A stretch of DNA of 64,000 bases from positions 186,001 to 250,000 of the forward strand of contig NZ_CANLYK010000003.1 in NCBI RefSeq assembly GCF_947495325.1, read 5' to 3'. The stretch's first letter is position 1, and the number at the start of each line of letters is the position of its first letter. Under the pieces are notes generated by a model. That model did no database searches. It was not told the origin of the DNA and worked only from the letters and a program-made list of their open reading frames with translations. A program made the translations under genes and the position numbers. Of the stretch, positions 43,472 to 52,296 are shown piece by piece. Source of the DNA: an uncultured Allomuricauda sp. Lineage in GTDB: Bacteria; Bacteroidota; Bacteroidia; Flavobacteriales; Flavobacteriaceae.

Positions 43472-44965
43472 ATGAAAAACAACATCCTTTCTACCAGATT
43501 CATTCTTAAACTTACCCTCTCCTTCCTCGCCATTTTATTGCTTGCTGGCATAGGGTATACCATTACCTCCATATATCTATCCAACAAATATTTTTATGAG
43601 ACCACACAGCGGTTACATGCAAATCTTGCACAGGATCTTATCGATGAAAAATTTAAGAACACGCATCCTTTTGATTCTACGGGAAATGTGAACAAGCCTC
43701 TTTTTGGGGATATTATGCATGATATGATGGCCGTAAACCGTGCCATAGAGGTCTATCTTTTGGATAACTCCGGTAGTGTGCAATATTCAGTGGTGCTAGA
43801 TCATGATGCCCCTGAAACAAAGGAGAAAAAGATAAACCTTCAACCCATTAAGAAATTTATTGATGAGAAGGGAGCAAACTATACATTGGGAGACGACCCA
43901 AAGGATTTGACAAAACAGACTATTTTTTCCGCAGCCCGTTTTAACCAAGATGGTAATGAAGGTTACGTATATATTGTTTTGGCTGGTGAAGATTTTTTGG
44001 CAACACGGAGCGATTTATTTCAAAGTTATTTTATGCGTTTGGGCCTTGGAGGTTCATTATTGACGCTAATTTTTGCAACGCTTTTGGGAGTACTTGCCAT
44101 TTGGTACCTCACCCGTAGCCTTCGGAAAATCATTTATGCAGCCAAGCGTTTTCAACAGGGAGATCTCCAATACCGAATTGAAAATGCTGAAAAAACAGAT
44201 TTGGCCAATGTTGCAAGTACGTATAATAGTATGGCAGATACCATCTTATCGGATATTGAAAAAATAAAATCCATTGAATTATTGCGTCAGGAACTCATTG
44301 CCAATATTTCGCATGACCTTAGAACGCCTTTATCCATCATACAGGGCTATATTGAAACATTGCATATGAAAGATGCTGAACTTTCTGCTGAAGAACGCGC
44401 AGCATATTTAAAAACGGTGTCCCGAAGCAGTGAACGACTCTCCAAACTGGTTTCACAGCTCTTTGAATATTCAAAACTTGAGGCAAACCAGATTCAACCT
44501 GAAAAAGAACCCTTTTTAATCAGTGAACTGGCAAACGACATCCATAGAAATTATTCGCTCCTGGCAGAACAGAAGAACATTGATCTAAAACTTTCCATGA
44601 AAGAAAGTATTCCTCTGGTTTTTGCCGATATTTCCCTTGTTGAGCGAGCTATTCAAAACTTAATGGACAATGCCTTAAAATTTACTCCTGAAGGTGGTGA
44701 GGTGATTGTAAAAATTGAAGCTGAAAACGATCATGTTGAAGTTACAATCCAGGATTCTGGACCTGGAATAAAAAAGGACAATCAGGCTTTGATTTTTGAG
44801 CGCTATCGCCAAACTAAAGCAGGTCAAGAAAAAGAGGGTACCGGATTGGGATTGGCCATTGTAAAGAAAATAATGGAGATTCATGATAGTAGTATCAAAG
44901 TATTGAGCAAGCCCAATGAGGGCACTTCATTTAGTTTCAGCCTTCCTGTATATGCAGTGAACTAG
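43472..44965 (+). CDS. Membrane sensor histidine kinase
   Basis: 497-residue kinase partnering the response regulator just upstream. Two transmembrane segments (about 11-33 and 188-210) enclose an extracytoplasmic sensor of about 150 residues. A HAMP linker follows, then the phospho-acceptor His281 in ANISHDLRTPLS, the N box QNLMDNALKFTPEGG and the G boxes DSGPGI and GTGLGLAIVKKI. All kinase motifs are intact. The signal it senses cannot be read from the sequence. Confidence 0.93.
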   Translation: MKNNILSTRFILKLTLSFLAILLLAGIGYTITSIYLSNKYFYETTQRLHANLAQDLIDEKFKNTHPFDSTGNVNKPLFGDIMHDMMAVNRAIEVYLLDNSGSVQYSVVLDHDAPETKEKKINLQPIKKFIDEKGANYTLGDDPKDLTKQTIFSAARFNQDGNEGYVYIVLAGEDFLATRSDLFQSYFMRLGLGGSLLTLIFATLLGVLAIWYLTRSLRKIIYAAKRFQQGDLQYRIENAEKTDLANVASTYNSMADTILSDIEKIKSIELLRQELIANISHDLRTPLSIIQGYIETLHMKDAELSAEERAAYLKTVSRSSERLSKLVSQLFEYSKLEANQIQPEKEPFLISELANDIHRNYSLLAEQKNIDLKLSMKESIPLVFADISLVERAIQNLMDNALKFTPEGGEVIVKIEAENDHVEVTIQDSGPGIKKDNQALIFERYRQTKAGQEKEGTGLGLAIVKKIMEIHDSSIKVLSKPNEGTSFSFSLPVYAVN

Positions 44966-45002
44966 CCCATTTTTCGCTATCTTTAAGGAGTAAAACCTGT
45001 TT

Positions 45003-46163
45003 ATGATTCTTACCGATTCCGTGGTTGATTTCTTTCTGGAAACCCGAAAACACTCCGAAGATATCTGTCAACCCCTAGAAATTGAGGACTATGTAGTACA
45101 GCCCATAGTGGATGTAAGTCCTCCCAAATGGCATTTGGGACATACTACCTGGTTTTTTGAGGAATTTATCCTAAAACCACATGCAAAAAAATATGTTTTG
45201 TTTGATGAGGACTTCTCTTATGTTTTTAATAGTTACTATGAAACGGTTGGGAAACGAGTTGTCCGTTCTGATAGGGGAAATCTATCTAGACCATCCGTAA
45301 AAAAGGTATACGAGTATCGAAATTATGTGACTGAGGGCATCAAAGAGCTTTTTGAAACCAATCAAAATGAAGAAATCAATGCCCTTTTGGAAATAGGCAT
45401 CCATCATGAAAAACAGCATCAGGAACTGTTATTGACGGACATCAAATTTATTCTTGGGAACAATCCTCTTTTGCCCACATATTCTGAAACATTTATTGAC
45501 CACCCTATTGAAACCCATCAAAAAGACTGGATCATGGTTGATGAAGGTGTTTATGAAATTGGACATAATTCCAATGATTTTTGTTATGACAATGAATTGG
45601 GAAGACACAAAGTATATCTTCATTCCTATGAAATTTCCAACAAATTGGTGACCAATGGGGAATACATTGAATTTATGGAAGCAGGAGGTTATCAACGTTT
45701 TGATATCTGGCACGCGGAAGGATGGGATTGGGTGAACCAAAATCAGATTTCTGCACCTTTATATTGGCATAAAATTGATAATGAATGGCATAATTACACC
45801 GCTAAAGGACTTCAAAAAGTGAAGGGAGAAGCCCCTTTAACCCATATCTCATATTTTGAAGCTTTTGCTTATGCACAATGGAAAGGACATCGCCTACCAA
45901 CAGAGTTTGAATGGGAAGCTGCACAGACTTTCTTTCCTTGGGGTAAACGATGGGAATGGACTGAGAGTGCTTATCTCCCCTACCCTAATTACAAAAAAGT
46001 GGATGGAGCCTTGGGAGAGTACAATGGTAAATTTATGGTGAGTCAAAAAGTGCTAAGGGGAGGCTCTGTAGCTACCCCTATAAAACATACGCGGCATACC
46101 TATAGAAATTTTTTCCATCCACAACTAAGATGGCAATTCACCGGATTAAGGTTAGCCAAATAA
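45003..46163 (+). CDS. egtB: Ergothioneine biosynthesis sulfoxide synthase EgtB
   Basis: 386-residue non-haem iron enzyme that joins a thiol (gamma-glutamylcysteine or cysteine) to hercynine with oxygen. An N-terminal DinB-like domain gives iron ligands: His47 in WHLGHTTWFF and the pair His135/His139 in HHEKQHQE. A C-terminal formylglycine-enzyme-like domain follows (HRLPTEFEWEAAQ, WEWTESAYLPYPNY, KVLRGGSVATP). It is 16 nt upstream of egtD, the enzyme that makes hercynine. Shorter than most mycobacterial EgtB. No egtA or egtC is nearby, so the sulfur donor is uncertain. Confidence 0.92.
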   Translation: MILTDSVVDFFLETRKHSEDICQPLEIEDYVVQPIVDVSPPKWHLGHTTWFFEEFILKPHAKKYVLFDEDFSYVFNSYYETVGKRVVRSDRGNLSRPSVKKVYEYRNYVTEGIKELFETNQNEEINALLEIGIHHEKQHQELLLTDIKFILGNNPLLPTYSETFIDHPIETHQKDWIMVDEGVYEIGHNSNDFCYDNELGRHKVYLHSYEISNKLVTNGEYIEFMEAGGYQRFDIWHAEGWDWVNQNQISAPLYWHKIDNEWHNYTAKGLQKVKGEAPLTHISYFEAFAYAQWKGHRLPTEFEWEAAQTFFPWGKRWEWTESAYLPYPNYKKVDGALGEYNGKFMVSQKVLRGGSVATPIKHTRHTYRNFFHPQLRWQFTGLRLAK

Positions 46164-46179
46164 TCGCGACATATACCAT

Positions 46180-47148
46180 ATGCAAAATACCAATATCTCA
46201 ACTTTTACCTCAGTTTTTGAGCAAGAAATCTACGAAGGATTAACTACATATCCGAAACATTTATCTTCCAAATATTTTTATGATGGAATAGGTGATAAAC
46301 TCTTTCAGGACATCATGGCAATGCCCGAATATTACCTAACTGATTGTGAGTTCGCCATCCTTGATAAGGAAAAAGAGAACATTGCCACATTGTTTTCAAA
46401 ATCGGGAGAGCCTTTTAGTTTATTTGAACTTGGAGCCGGAGACGGTAAAAAGACAAAAGTATTGCTTCGTCACTTTGTGAAAAACAATATTTCTTTTGAC
46501 TACAGGCCAATAGATATTAGTCAAAACGCGTTGAATCAATTGGAAAAATCAATAAAAGAGGAAATTCCAAAGGTAGAAGTCAATACTATGCAGGGGACCT
46601 ATGTTGATACCTTAAGGGATATTGGAAATGCAAATGACAGAAAGAAAATCATTCTTTTTTTGGGTTCCAACATTGGAAATCTAAAGCATGCCCAAGCTGT
46701 TCAATTCTTAAGAGACATGAGAGATTCCATTAATCCAGGGGATTTAATTTTCATGGGATTCGATCAAAAAAAACATCCCCAAGCTATTTTGGATGCCTAT
46801 AATGACAAAACGGGAATAACCGAGGCTTTTAATAAGAATATTTTAACTCGTATCAACAAAGAAATGGGCGGCAACTTTGATTTGGACCTATTTATGCATT
46901 GGGAGGTATATGATCCAGAAACTGGCACTGCCAAAAGCTATTTGGTTTCCAAGGAAGAACAAACGGTTCAAATTGAAAGCTTAAAACTTGAAATACGTTT
47001 TAATGCCTGGGAAACAATTCACACGGAAATCTCTCAAAAATATGATGACGATACTGTGGAGTGGTTGGCTAAGGAAGCAGGGCTTACAATTACTGAGGTA
47101 TTTTCAGATAAAGAGCAGCAATACAAAAATTATATATTTAAAAAATAA
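46180..47148 (+). CDS. egtD: L-histidine N-alpha-methyltransferase EgtD
   Basis: 322-residue SAM-dependent enzyme that trimethylates histidine to hercynine, the first step of ergothioneine synthesis. Motifs: YYLTDCEFAIL near residue 48, the SAM-binding LFELGAGDGKKTKVLL, LGSNIGN and FNAWETIHTEISQKY near the C-terminus. Full length for the family. It follows egtB by 16 nt and uses SAM as methyl donor. Confidence 0.95.
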   Translation: MQNTNISTFTSVFEQEIYEGLTTYPKHLSSKYFYDGIGDKLFQDIMAMPEYYLTDCEFAILDKEKENIATLFSKSGEPFSLFELGAGDGKKTKVLLRHFVKNNISFDYRPIDISQNALNQLEKSIKEEIPKVEVNTMQGTYVDTLRDIGNANDRKKIILFLGSNIGNLKHAQAVQFLRDMRDSINPGDLIFMGFDQKKHPQAILDAYNDKTGITEAFNKNILTRINKEMGGNFDLDLFMHWEVYDPETGTAKSYLVSKEEQTVQIESLKLEIRFNAWETIHTEISQKYDDDTVEWLAKEAGLTITEVFSDKEQQYKNYIFKK

Positions 47149-47151
47149 TTT

Positions 47152-47433
47152 ATGAAAGCAATATGGAACAATACAGTCATTGCTGAAAGTAATGAAACTG
47201 TTATGGTTGAGAACAACCATTATTTTCCCGAAGAAAGTATAAAAAAAGAGTATTTTAAAGCTAGTGATACACATACGACTTGTCCATGGAAAGGCATTGC
47301 TTCATATTATAGCCTAGATGTAGATGGAAAGGAAAATATTGACGCTGCTTGGTATTATCCAGAAACAAGTGAACTGGCCAGAAATATAAAGGGAAGAGTA
47401 GCTTTTTGGAAAGGGGTCACCATTGAAAAATAG
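47152..47433 (+). CDS. DUF427 domain protein
   Basis: 93-residue cytoplasmic protein of the DUF427 family (VENNHYFPEESIKKEYF, then THTTCPWKGIASYYSLDVDG). Biochemical role unknown. It begins 3 nt after the egtD stop, so it is surely the third gene of the ergothioneine operon. A supporting role in the pathway is inferred only from position. Confidence 0.9.
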   Translation: MKAIWNNTVIAESNETVMVENNHYFPEESIKKEYFKASDTHTTCPWKGIASYYSLDVDGKENIDAAWYYPETSELARNIKGRVAFWKGVTIEK

Positions 47434-47457
47434 AATTTCAATGATGACCTTTAAGCT

Positions 47458-47754
47458 TTATACTTCAAGTACCGCATTTTCCGTACCTGCATAATCGTTC
47501 CATTGAAAACGATCTGCTTCGGCATCGTTGATGTAGTTACCGTCCACTAAATATCTGAACTCGTAACTGTTTTCATTTGGAAACTCAAAAGTACCTTTAA
47601 ATGTTCCATTTTTCAGCTTCTTTAATTTACTTCCTTTAGGGTTCCAGTTGTTGAAATCACCAACAACGGCAACTTTTTTTGCTTCGTCAGCAGGTACAGA
47701 GAAGGTTACCTTGCAAACTGGCTTACTTTTTAGGTATTGTTTTTTAATTGCCAT
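47458..47754 (-). CDS. Stand-alone glycogen-binding (CBM48-like) protein
   Basis: 98-residue protein consisting only of an isoamylase/AMPK-beta-type carbohydrate-binding module (VTFSVPADEAKKVAVVGDFN, NNWNPKGSKLKK, YEFRYLVDGNYINDAEAD). No signal peptide and no catalytic domain. Such small modules are common in Bacteroidota and may act as glycogen-binding adaptors. Convergent with the egt operon. Function unknown. Confidence 0.9.
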   Translation of the reverse strand: MAIKKQYLKSKPVCKVTFSVPADEAKKVAVVGDFNNWNPKGSKLKKLKNGTFKGTFEFPNENSYEFRYLVDGNYINDAEADRFQWNDYAGTENAVLEV

Positions 47755-47918
47755 GACACTTTGATTTTTCTTATTGAAATTAATTACAAAACAATAGATA
47801 AAACCACTTACTTACAACAAGTTACGTTCGATTTATCATATTGATAAAATGCTCCTAACAATAGGATTATCTTTGCAAAATTAGCAGCCTATTTTTCAAA
47901 AAAAATGATATTTGTCAT

Positions 47919-48998
47919 CTAAGCTTTGAGTATGCTTAAAATTGTATCAATCTCACTCTCTGTATTATAGAAATGGAAGCTTAACCGTATACCGGCTCCA
48001 CGTTGCGAACAGACAACATTTTCATTGCTTAATTTCTCAAACAATTGTTGGTCTCCCTTAATATTAAAGATAGTGCTGTGTATGCTTCGGTTTGATACGT
48101 GATCTTCTAATAATCCCAATGCCGAAAAACCAGTTTTGGCCTTCTGAGATAGTGTCTGTATTTGATTGGAAATATGCTCAATACCTATATCGTGTAAAAA
48201 ATCCAGGGAAAACTTAAGACTACCAAAATTTAAACTGTCCAAATGTCCCGGTTCTAGATGTTTACAAAAAGGAATGGCATTCCTTTTTGTAATATCCCTA
48301 TTCACCGAGCCGTTCCCAATGGATTTAAGTTGAAATCGCTTTTTGACCTCTTCCTTGACCAGAACAAAACCATTTCCGTAACCTGATAAAAGCCATTTGT
48401 AGGCGCTTGCGCCCAAAATATCGATTCCAGAATCCTCAAAATTGAATTGCGATGTTCCACAAAACTGAGTGCCATCAACAATAATTATAAGGTCTTCGAA
48501 TTCGTTTTTTAAACGTTTTAAAAAATCCAGATCTATTTTGATGCCATTGATCCATTGTACAAGACTAAGTGCTAAAACATCAATGCCTCCAGCTTTTATT
48601 TTATCATAAATCTGAGCTTCGAGGTTTGCATCAATTTCCAAATAGTTCAATTTGAAGCCCCTGGTTTCAAATGACCAATTCAATGAGGGATAATCCGTTT
48701 TAAGTAGTAATATAGTTTGTTTTTTGGGCAATCCCTCCAATAACATGTTCAACCCTAACGTAAAATTGGGCACCAAAGCCACATTTTCCGCCTTGCAATT
48801 AAAAAACCTTCCAACGGTAGCATTGATCTGGGGAGTTTCTTCAAAACTCTTCGTTTTCATTTCACTGCCACCAATCAAATAATCCAAATCATGCTCTTGC
48901 CTCCATTCCATCAAATCCTCACTCAGCAGTCCAGTAACGGCCGTATTTGCATAGATGCATTGTTTTAGGACTGGAAATTTGTTTCTCAAATTTTGCAT
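47919..48998 (-). CDS. Class V aminotransferase-fold PLP enzyme
   Basis: 359-residue fold-type-I PLP enzyme of the cysteine desulfurase/selenocysteine lyase/isopenicillin-epimerase superfamily. The cofactor lysine is in GASAYKWLLSGYGNGF and the pyridine-nitrogen aspartate in IIIVDGTQFCGTS; the chain ends in a typical small domain. The substrate is unknown. It lies near the ergothioneine genes, whose last step in mycobacteria uses an enzyme of this class (EgtE), but it is on the other strand and not cotranscribed. The start at 48998 overlaps the upstream frame of the neighbouring 2TM gene, which therefore probably starts later. Confidence 0.85.
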   Translation of the reverse strand: MQNLRNKFPVLKQCIYANTAVTGLLSEDLMEWRQEHDLDYLIGGSEMKTKSFEETPQINATVGRFFNCKAENVALVPNFTLGLNMLLEGLPKKQTILLLKTDYPSLNWSFETRGFKLNYLEIDANLEAQIYDKIKAGGIDVLALSLVQWINGIKIDLDFLKRLKNEFEDLIIIVDGTQFCGTSQFNFEDSGIDILGASAYKWLLSGYGNGFVLVKEEVKKRFQLKSIGNGSVNRDITKRNAIPFCKHLEPGHLDSLNFGSLKFSLDFLHDIGIEHISNQIQTLSQKAKTGFSALGLLEDHVSNRSIHSTIFNIKGDQQLFEKLSNENVVCSQRGAGIRLSFHFYNTESEIDTILSILKA

Positions 48999-49052
48999 TT
49001 AAATGAGGTTGCTGCTAATTCATTTATATTTGCTGTTAAAGATAGCCATTCA

Positions 49053-49442
49053 ATGTTATCCTTAAAGAAGAAAAAAAAAACGGTAGATATAGAACAACAC
49101 GAGTTATTGGAGAATGCCCAAAAACGGGTTAAACAGAAAAAAAGACTTTTTTCCCATTTTGTGATTTTTCTGATTGGAAGTGTTTTCTTGATTCTAATCA
49201 ACAAAATCCTGAAATATGGAGAGGGTTATGATTGGTTTATCTGGGGTATTACATTTTGGGCTTTTTTGTTTGTTATACATGCATTCAATGTTTTTATCAC
49301 CCATAAGTTTATGGGGCAAGGTTGGGAGCGGAAACAACGCGAAATATTGGTCGCTAGACAAAAAGAGCGTATTGCCGAAATTCAAAAAGAAATAGAAACG
49401 GATTTTCCTCTTTCCAAAATCAATAAAAAAAAAGATCTGTGA
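49053..49442 (+). CDS. 2TM domain protein
   Basis: 129-residue inner-membrane protein with a lysine-rich N-terminus (LSLKKKKKTVDIEQH), two transmembrane helices (about 34-52 and 64-84) and the flavobacterial 2TM-domain ending FITHKFMGQGWERKQREIL. The ATG at 49053 is preferred over 48993 because the earlier start would overlap the divergent aminotransferase gene and adds no domain. Its stop codon overlaps the folA start (GTGA). Function unknown. Confidence 0.85.
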   Translation: MLSLKKKKKTVDIEQHELLENAQKRVKQKKRLFSHFVIFLIGSVFLILINKILKYGEGYDWFIWGITFWAFLFVIHAFNVFITHKFMGQGWERKQREILVARQKERIAEIQKEIETDFPLSKINKKKDL

Positions 49443-49930
49443 GTCAACTGATAATTATAGCTGCCGCAGGCGAAAACAACGCTTTGGGTATTAATAATGA
49501 TCTTCCATGGCATCTACCCGACGATTTTAAGCGGTTTAAGGCACTTACTACTGGACATAAAATTATTATGGGGCGAAAAACCCTTGAAAGTTTTCCAAAG
49601 GCGTTGCCCAACAGAGAGCATATTGTTATTACAAGGGATAGGGAATATGTGCCAAAATTTCCTTGTACTGTGGTGCATTCTTTACCCGAGGCTTTGGAAC
49701 TTGTGGCTACCGATGTACGTTCTTTTATTATTGGTGGTGGTGAAATTTATAAACAAGCCATGGAATTTGCAACGGACATAGAGCTGACACGGGTTCATTC
49801 ATCCTTTGAAGCAGATACTTTTTTCCCGGAAATAGACGATTCCCTTTGGGAATTGGTCATGGAAGAGTACCATCCTAAAGATGATAAGCACATCTATGAT
49901 TTTACGTATTGTACCTATCGGAAAAAATAG
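49439..49930 (+). CDS. folA: Dihydrofolate reductase
   Basis: 163-residue enzyme that reduces dihydrofolate to tetrahydrofolate. The N-terminal IIIAAAGENNALGINNDLPWHLPDD with active-site Asp and GRKTLESFPKALPNR and FIIGGGEIYKQAM motifs are all present. The start codon is GTG, overlapping the stop of the 2TM gene (GTGA), so it is translationally coupled. It serves thymidylate synthesis (thyA at 38344) and methionine synthesis. Confidence 0.95.
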   Translation: MSQLIIIAAAGENNALGINNDLPWHLPDDFKRFKALTTGHKIIMGRKTLESFPKALPNREHIVITRDREYVPKFPCTVVHSLPEALELVATDVRSFIIGGGEIYKQAMEFATDIELTRVHSSFEADTFFPEIDDSLWELVMEEYHPKDDKHIYDFTYCTYRKK

Positions 49931-49933
49931 ACT

Positions 49934-50713
49934 CTAAAAATCTAAATACGATATTTCTACATTTGGCCCTGCTACTAAAGAATGTAACACCTTAGTAGGA
50001 GAATTGGTATAAAATTTATGGGCGATAGCAGTATTGGATACATTCAACAGCTTGTTCTTTTTTAATAGTGCCATTGTCTGCCGTGCCACAGCCTCACCTG
50101 AATCTATGATATTAATTTCTGATGGGACTATTTCTTTGAGTAAGGGTATTAGGTATGGATAGTGGGTACATCCCAAAACAAGACAGTCAATATCCTTCTC
50201 CAACATTGGATTTACATATGACTGAAGAAGCTCTTTCATCTCTGAAGAATCTGTCCTTCCAGCCTCTATCAATTCAACCAGTCCTTTTCCCTGCTGTTCT
50301 ATAACCGTAATTCCCGCAGCATATAGTTTAGTGGTATTATGGAAAAGACTACTGGACAAGGTGCCTTTTGTTGCCAGAATACCTACTTTTTTGGTTTTTG
50401 TCTGTAAAGTCGCAGGTTTAATTGCCGGTTCTATCCCAACAAATGGAACTTCATAGGTGGTTCTTAAATAATCTATGGCGTTTGTTGTAGCCGTATTACA
50501 CGCTACCACAATCAATTTACAGCCTTTTTCAAGTAGGAGTTCAGTATTCTTAATACTTAACCGAAGTATTTCTTCTTTGGACTTTGTTCCGTAGGGAGCA
50601 TTTAAACTATCAGCTAGATATACTACATCCTCATTGGGAAGCATTTTTTGTATCTCTTTCCAAATGGAGGTTCCACCTACTCCTGAATCAAAAATGCCAA
50701 TAGGCTGCTGCAT
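49934..50713 (-). CDS. murI: Glutamate racemase
   Basis: 259-residue enzyme that makes D-glutamate for peptidoglycan. The N-terminal GIFDSGVGGTS and the two catalytic cysteines, in VVACNTATTNA and LGCTHYPYL, are present. The frame opens with a TTG six bases earlier; the ATG at 50713 is chosen. It lies at the end of the envelope block after a strong terminator following ompH, so it may have its own promoter. Convergent with folA, with only 3 nt between stops. Confidence 0.95.
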   Translation of the reverse strand: MQQPIGIFDSGVGGTSIWKEIQKMLPNEDVVYLADSLNAPYGTKSKEEILRLSIKNTELLLEKGCKLIVVACNTATTNAIDYLRTTYEVPFVGIEPAIKPATLQTKTKKVGILATKGTLSSSLFHNTTKLYAAGITVIEQQGKGLVELIEAGRTDSSEMKELLQSYVNPMLEKDIDCLVLGCTHYPYLIPLLKEIVPSEINIIDSGEAVARQTMALLKKNKLLNVSNTAIAHKFYTNSPTKVLHSLVAGPNVEISYLDF

Positions 50714-50743
50714 GCTCAAAAGTAGTCACTAATATTAATGCAA

Positions 50744-50778
50744 CAAAAAAAACCGTTTTCCAAAATTTTGGAAAACGG
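50744..50778 (-). terminator. Terminator after the first ompH gene
   Basis: CCGTTTTCCAAAATTTTGGAAAACGG: a perfect 26-bp palindrome at 50753-50778, followed on the minus strand by T9. It ends the bamA-ompH transcript before murI. Confidence 0.9.
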
Positions 50779-50804
50779 CTTAAAATATATTTTTAGATGT
50801 AGTT

Positions 50805-51314
50805 TTAGAACCCTAAATCCTGTTTTACCAATGGTAAAAGGTCCTGCCCCTTGGCCACGATAAGGCTAAGTCCCGGACTAGCATCAATTACATAGTCAAC
50901 CCCTTGGGCAGCAGCAACTTTTTCTATGGAAGCTTTTGCCTTTTCAGAAATTGGTGCAAACAGAGCCTGCTGTTTTTTCTGCATTTCTTGCATTGCTGCC
51001 TGTTCTGCATTCTGAATATTTTTTTGGATTTCTTGCAACTCTATAGCGCGCTTTTCATTCTCTTCCCTAGATTTTGAGGTAGATTCATTCTGATATTGAG
51101 TTGCTTTATTTTGAAACTCGGTCATAGATCCTTTTAAATCGGCACTATAGGTTTCTTCCAATTTTTTTAATTCTGATTGAGCCGCAATCATTTCCGGCAT
51201 TTCAGACAATAATTGCTGAACGTTTATGTGAGCAATTTTACTCTGTGCATTTACAAAACTTGTAGCAGCGACAAATAAAACTAGTGCTACAGCAATTTTC
51301 TTTACATTTTTCAT
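50805..51314 (-). CDS. OmpH/Skp-family periplasmic chaperone (short)
   Basis: 169-residue exported protein. A signal peptide (KKIAVALVLFVAATSFVNAQ) is followed by the OmpH start IAHINVQQLLSEMPEM, a long charged coiled-coil and a C-terminal VDYVIDASPGLSLIVAKG strand. The family holds unfolded outer-membrane proteins in the periplasm for BamA. It is 44 nt after the longer ompH and in the bamA operon, the usual arrangement. Confidence 0.92.
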   Translation of the reverse strand: MKNVKKIAVALVLFVAATSFVNAQSKIAHINVQQLLSEMPEMIAAQSELKKLEETYSADLKGSMTEFQNKATQYQNESTSKSREENEKRAIELQEIQKNIQNAEQAAMQEMQKKQQALFAPISEKAKASIEKVAAAQGVDYVIDASPGLSLIVAKGQDLLPLVKQDLGF

Positions 51315-51358
51315 GATTCTAAGTTACTATTTTGAATGTTAATGTTAGTGTTTCAATA

Positions 51359-52195
51359 TTATTGTTGTATTGAATCCTTTTCCTGTTCTTGCGTTTTTTC
51401 TCGCTCTTCCAATTTGGCCTTTCGCTTGGCTTCACGCTCTTCCAATAATTTTTTTCTTCGCTCCTCGTACGCTTTCTTTCTTTCTTCCCTTAATCTTAGG
51501 GCCTCCGCTCTTTTATCTTCCAATTCTTTCGTCTTGGCCTCTTTGGCTTCCTCTGCATTTGCTTGTCGTTCTTTTAACGCTTCGCTTATCTCCTTATCGG
51601 CCTCAGACTCTTCCTCAGTAAATTTATCCAAGCGACTTTGTTGTTTTTCATTTTTGTTAGATTTACTCACTTTTCTAGTGCGAGCTATCTCTCTTAAAAC
51701 CAAGTCACTAATGTCATGTCTTTTTTCGGAGTACAACATTACAACATCTGCTGATTTATCAAAAATAAAATCGTATCTTTTATTTCCTCCTATTTTTTGG
51801 ACTTCGTTGAACACTTGATCCTGTATAGGTTGAATCAATAGTTGTTTTTGAAGAACCAAATCTCCCTGCGGGCCAAAACGATTCTGTTGGTAATCAATCA
51901 TTTCCGTTTCCAAAATCTGAATCTCTTCTTCACGTTCCGCGATCAACTCATCAGTCAATAGCACTTTTTCCGCCATTAAATCCTTCTTCATTTGCTCAAC
52001 AACGCTATGTTTTAGCTCAATTTCCTTTTTCCATTTTTCGGCCTTGGTATTCAATTGCTCTGTGGCATCCCTATATTCTTCCACATTTTCCAGAATGTAC
52101 TCCATGTCCACATAACCTATACGTACTCCTCTTTGTGAGAACGTATAATTGGACACCGCCAAAACAACTATTAACAAAAGAACTTTGATATTCAT
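51359..52195 (-). CDS. OmpH/Skp-family chaperone with long coiled-coil tail
   Basis: 278-residue exported protein. The ATG at 52195 gives a signal peptide (NIKVLLLIVVLAVSNYTFSQ); an ATG 39 nt earlier precedes a non-signal stretch. The Skp-like core (RIGYVDMEYILENVEEYRDA to YDFIFDKSADVVMLYSEK) is followed by about 110 residues made almost wholly of Glu, Lys, Arg and Ala, a predicted continuous helix. The tail is absent in the shorter paralog downstream. Located between bamA and the short ompH. Confidence 0.9.
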   Translation of the reverse strand: MNIKVLLLIVVLAVSNYTFSQRGVRIGYVDMEYILENVEEYRDATEQLNTKAEKWKKEIELKHSVVEQMKKDLMAEKVLLTDELIAEREEEIQILETEMIDYQQNRFGPQGDLVLQKQLLIQPIQDQVFNEVQKIGGNKRYDFIFDKSADVVMLYSEKRHDISDLVLREIARTRKVSKSNKNEKQQSRLDKFTEEESEADKEISEALKERQANAEEAKEAKTKELEDKRAEALRLREERKKAYEERRKKLLEEREAKRKAKLEEREKTQEQEKDSIQQ

Positions 52196-52296
52196 TTTTG
52201 TCTCCGCTTTTTTACATAGAAAATATCGTGCCAAAATACTGAAATCATTTAAAATGAGCTATTTAGAAATCGAGAAAAGGCTATATTTTCTTTTGG

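Noticed and set aside
47919..48998. Calling the class V PLP enzyme EgtE
   Set aside because: It is on the opposite strand, separated from egtBD by another gene, and the superfamily covers many functions; only a possible link is stated.
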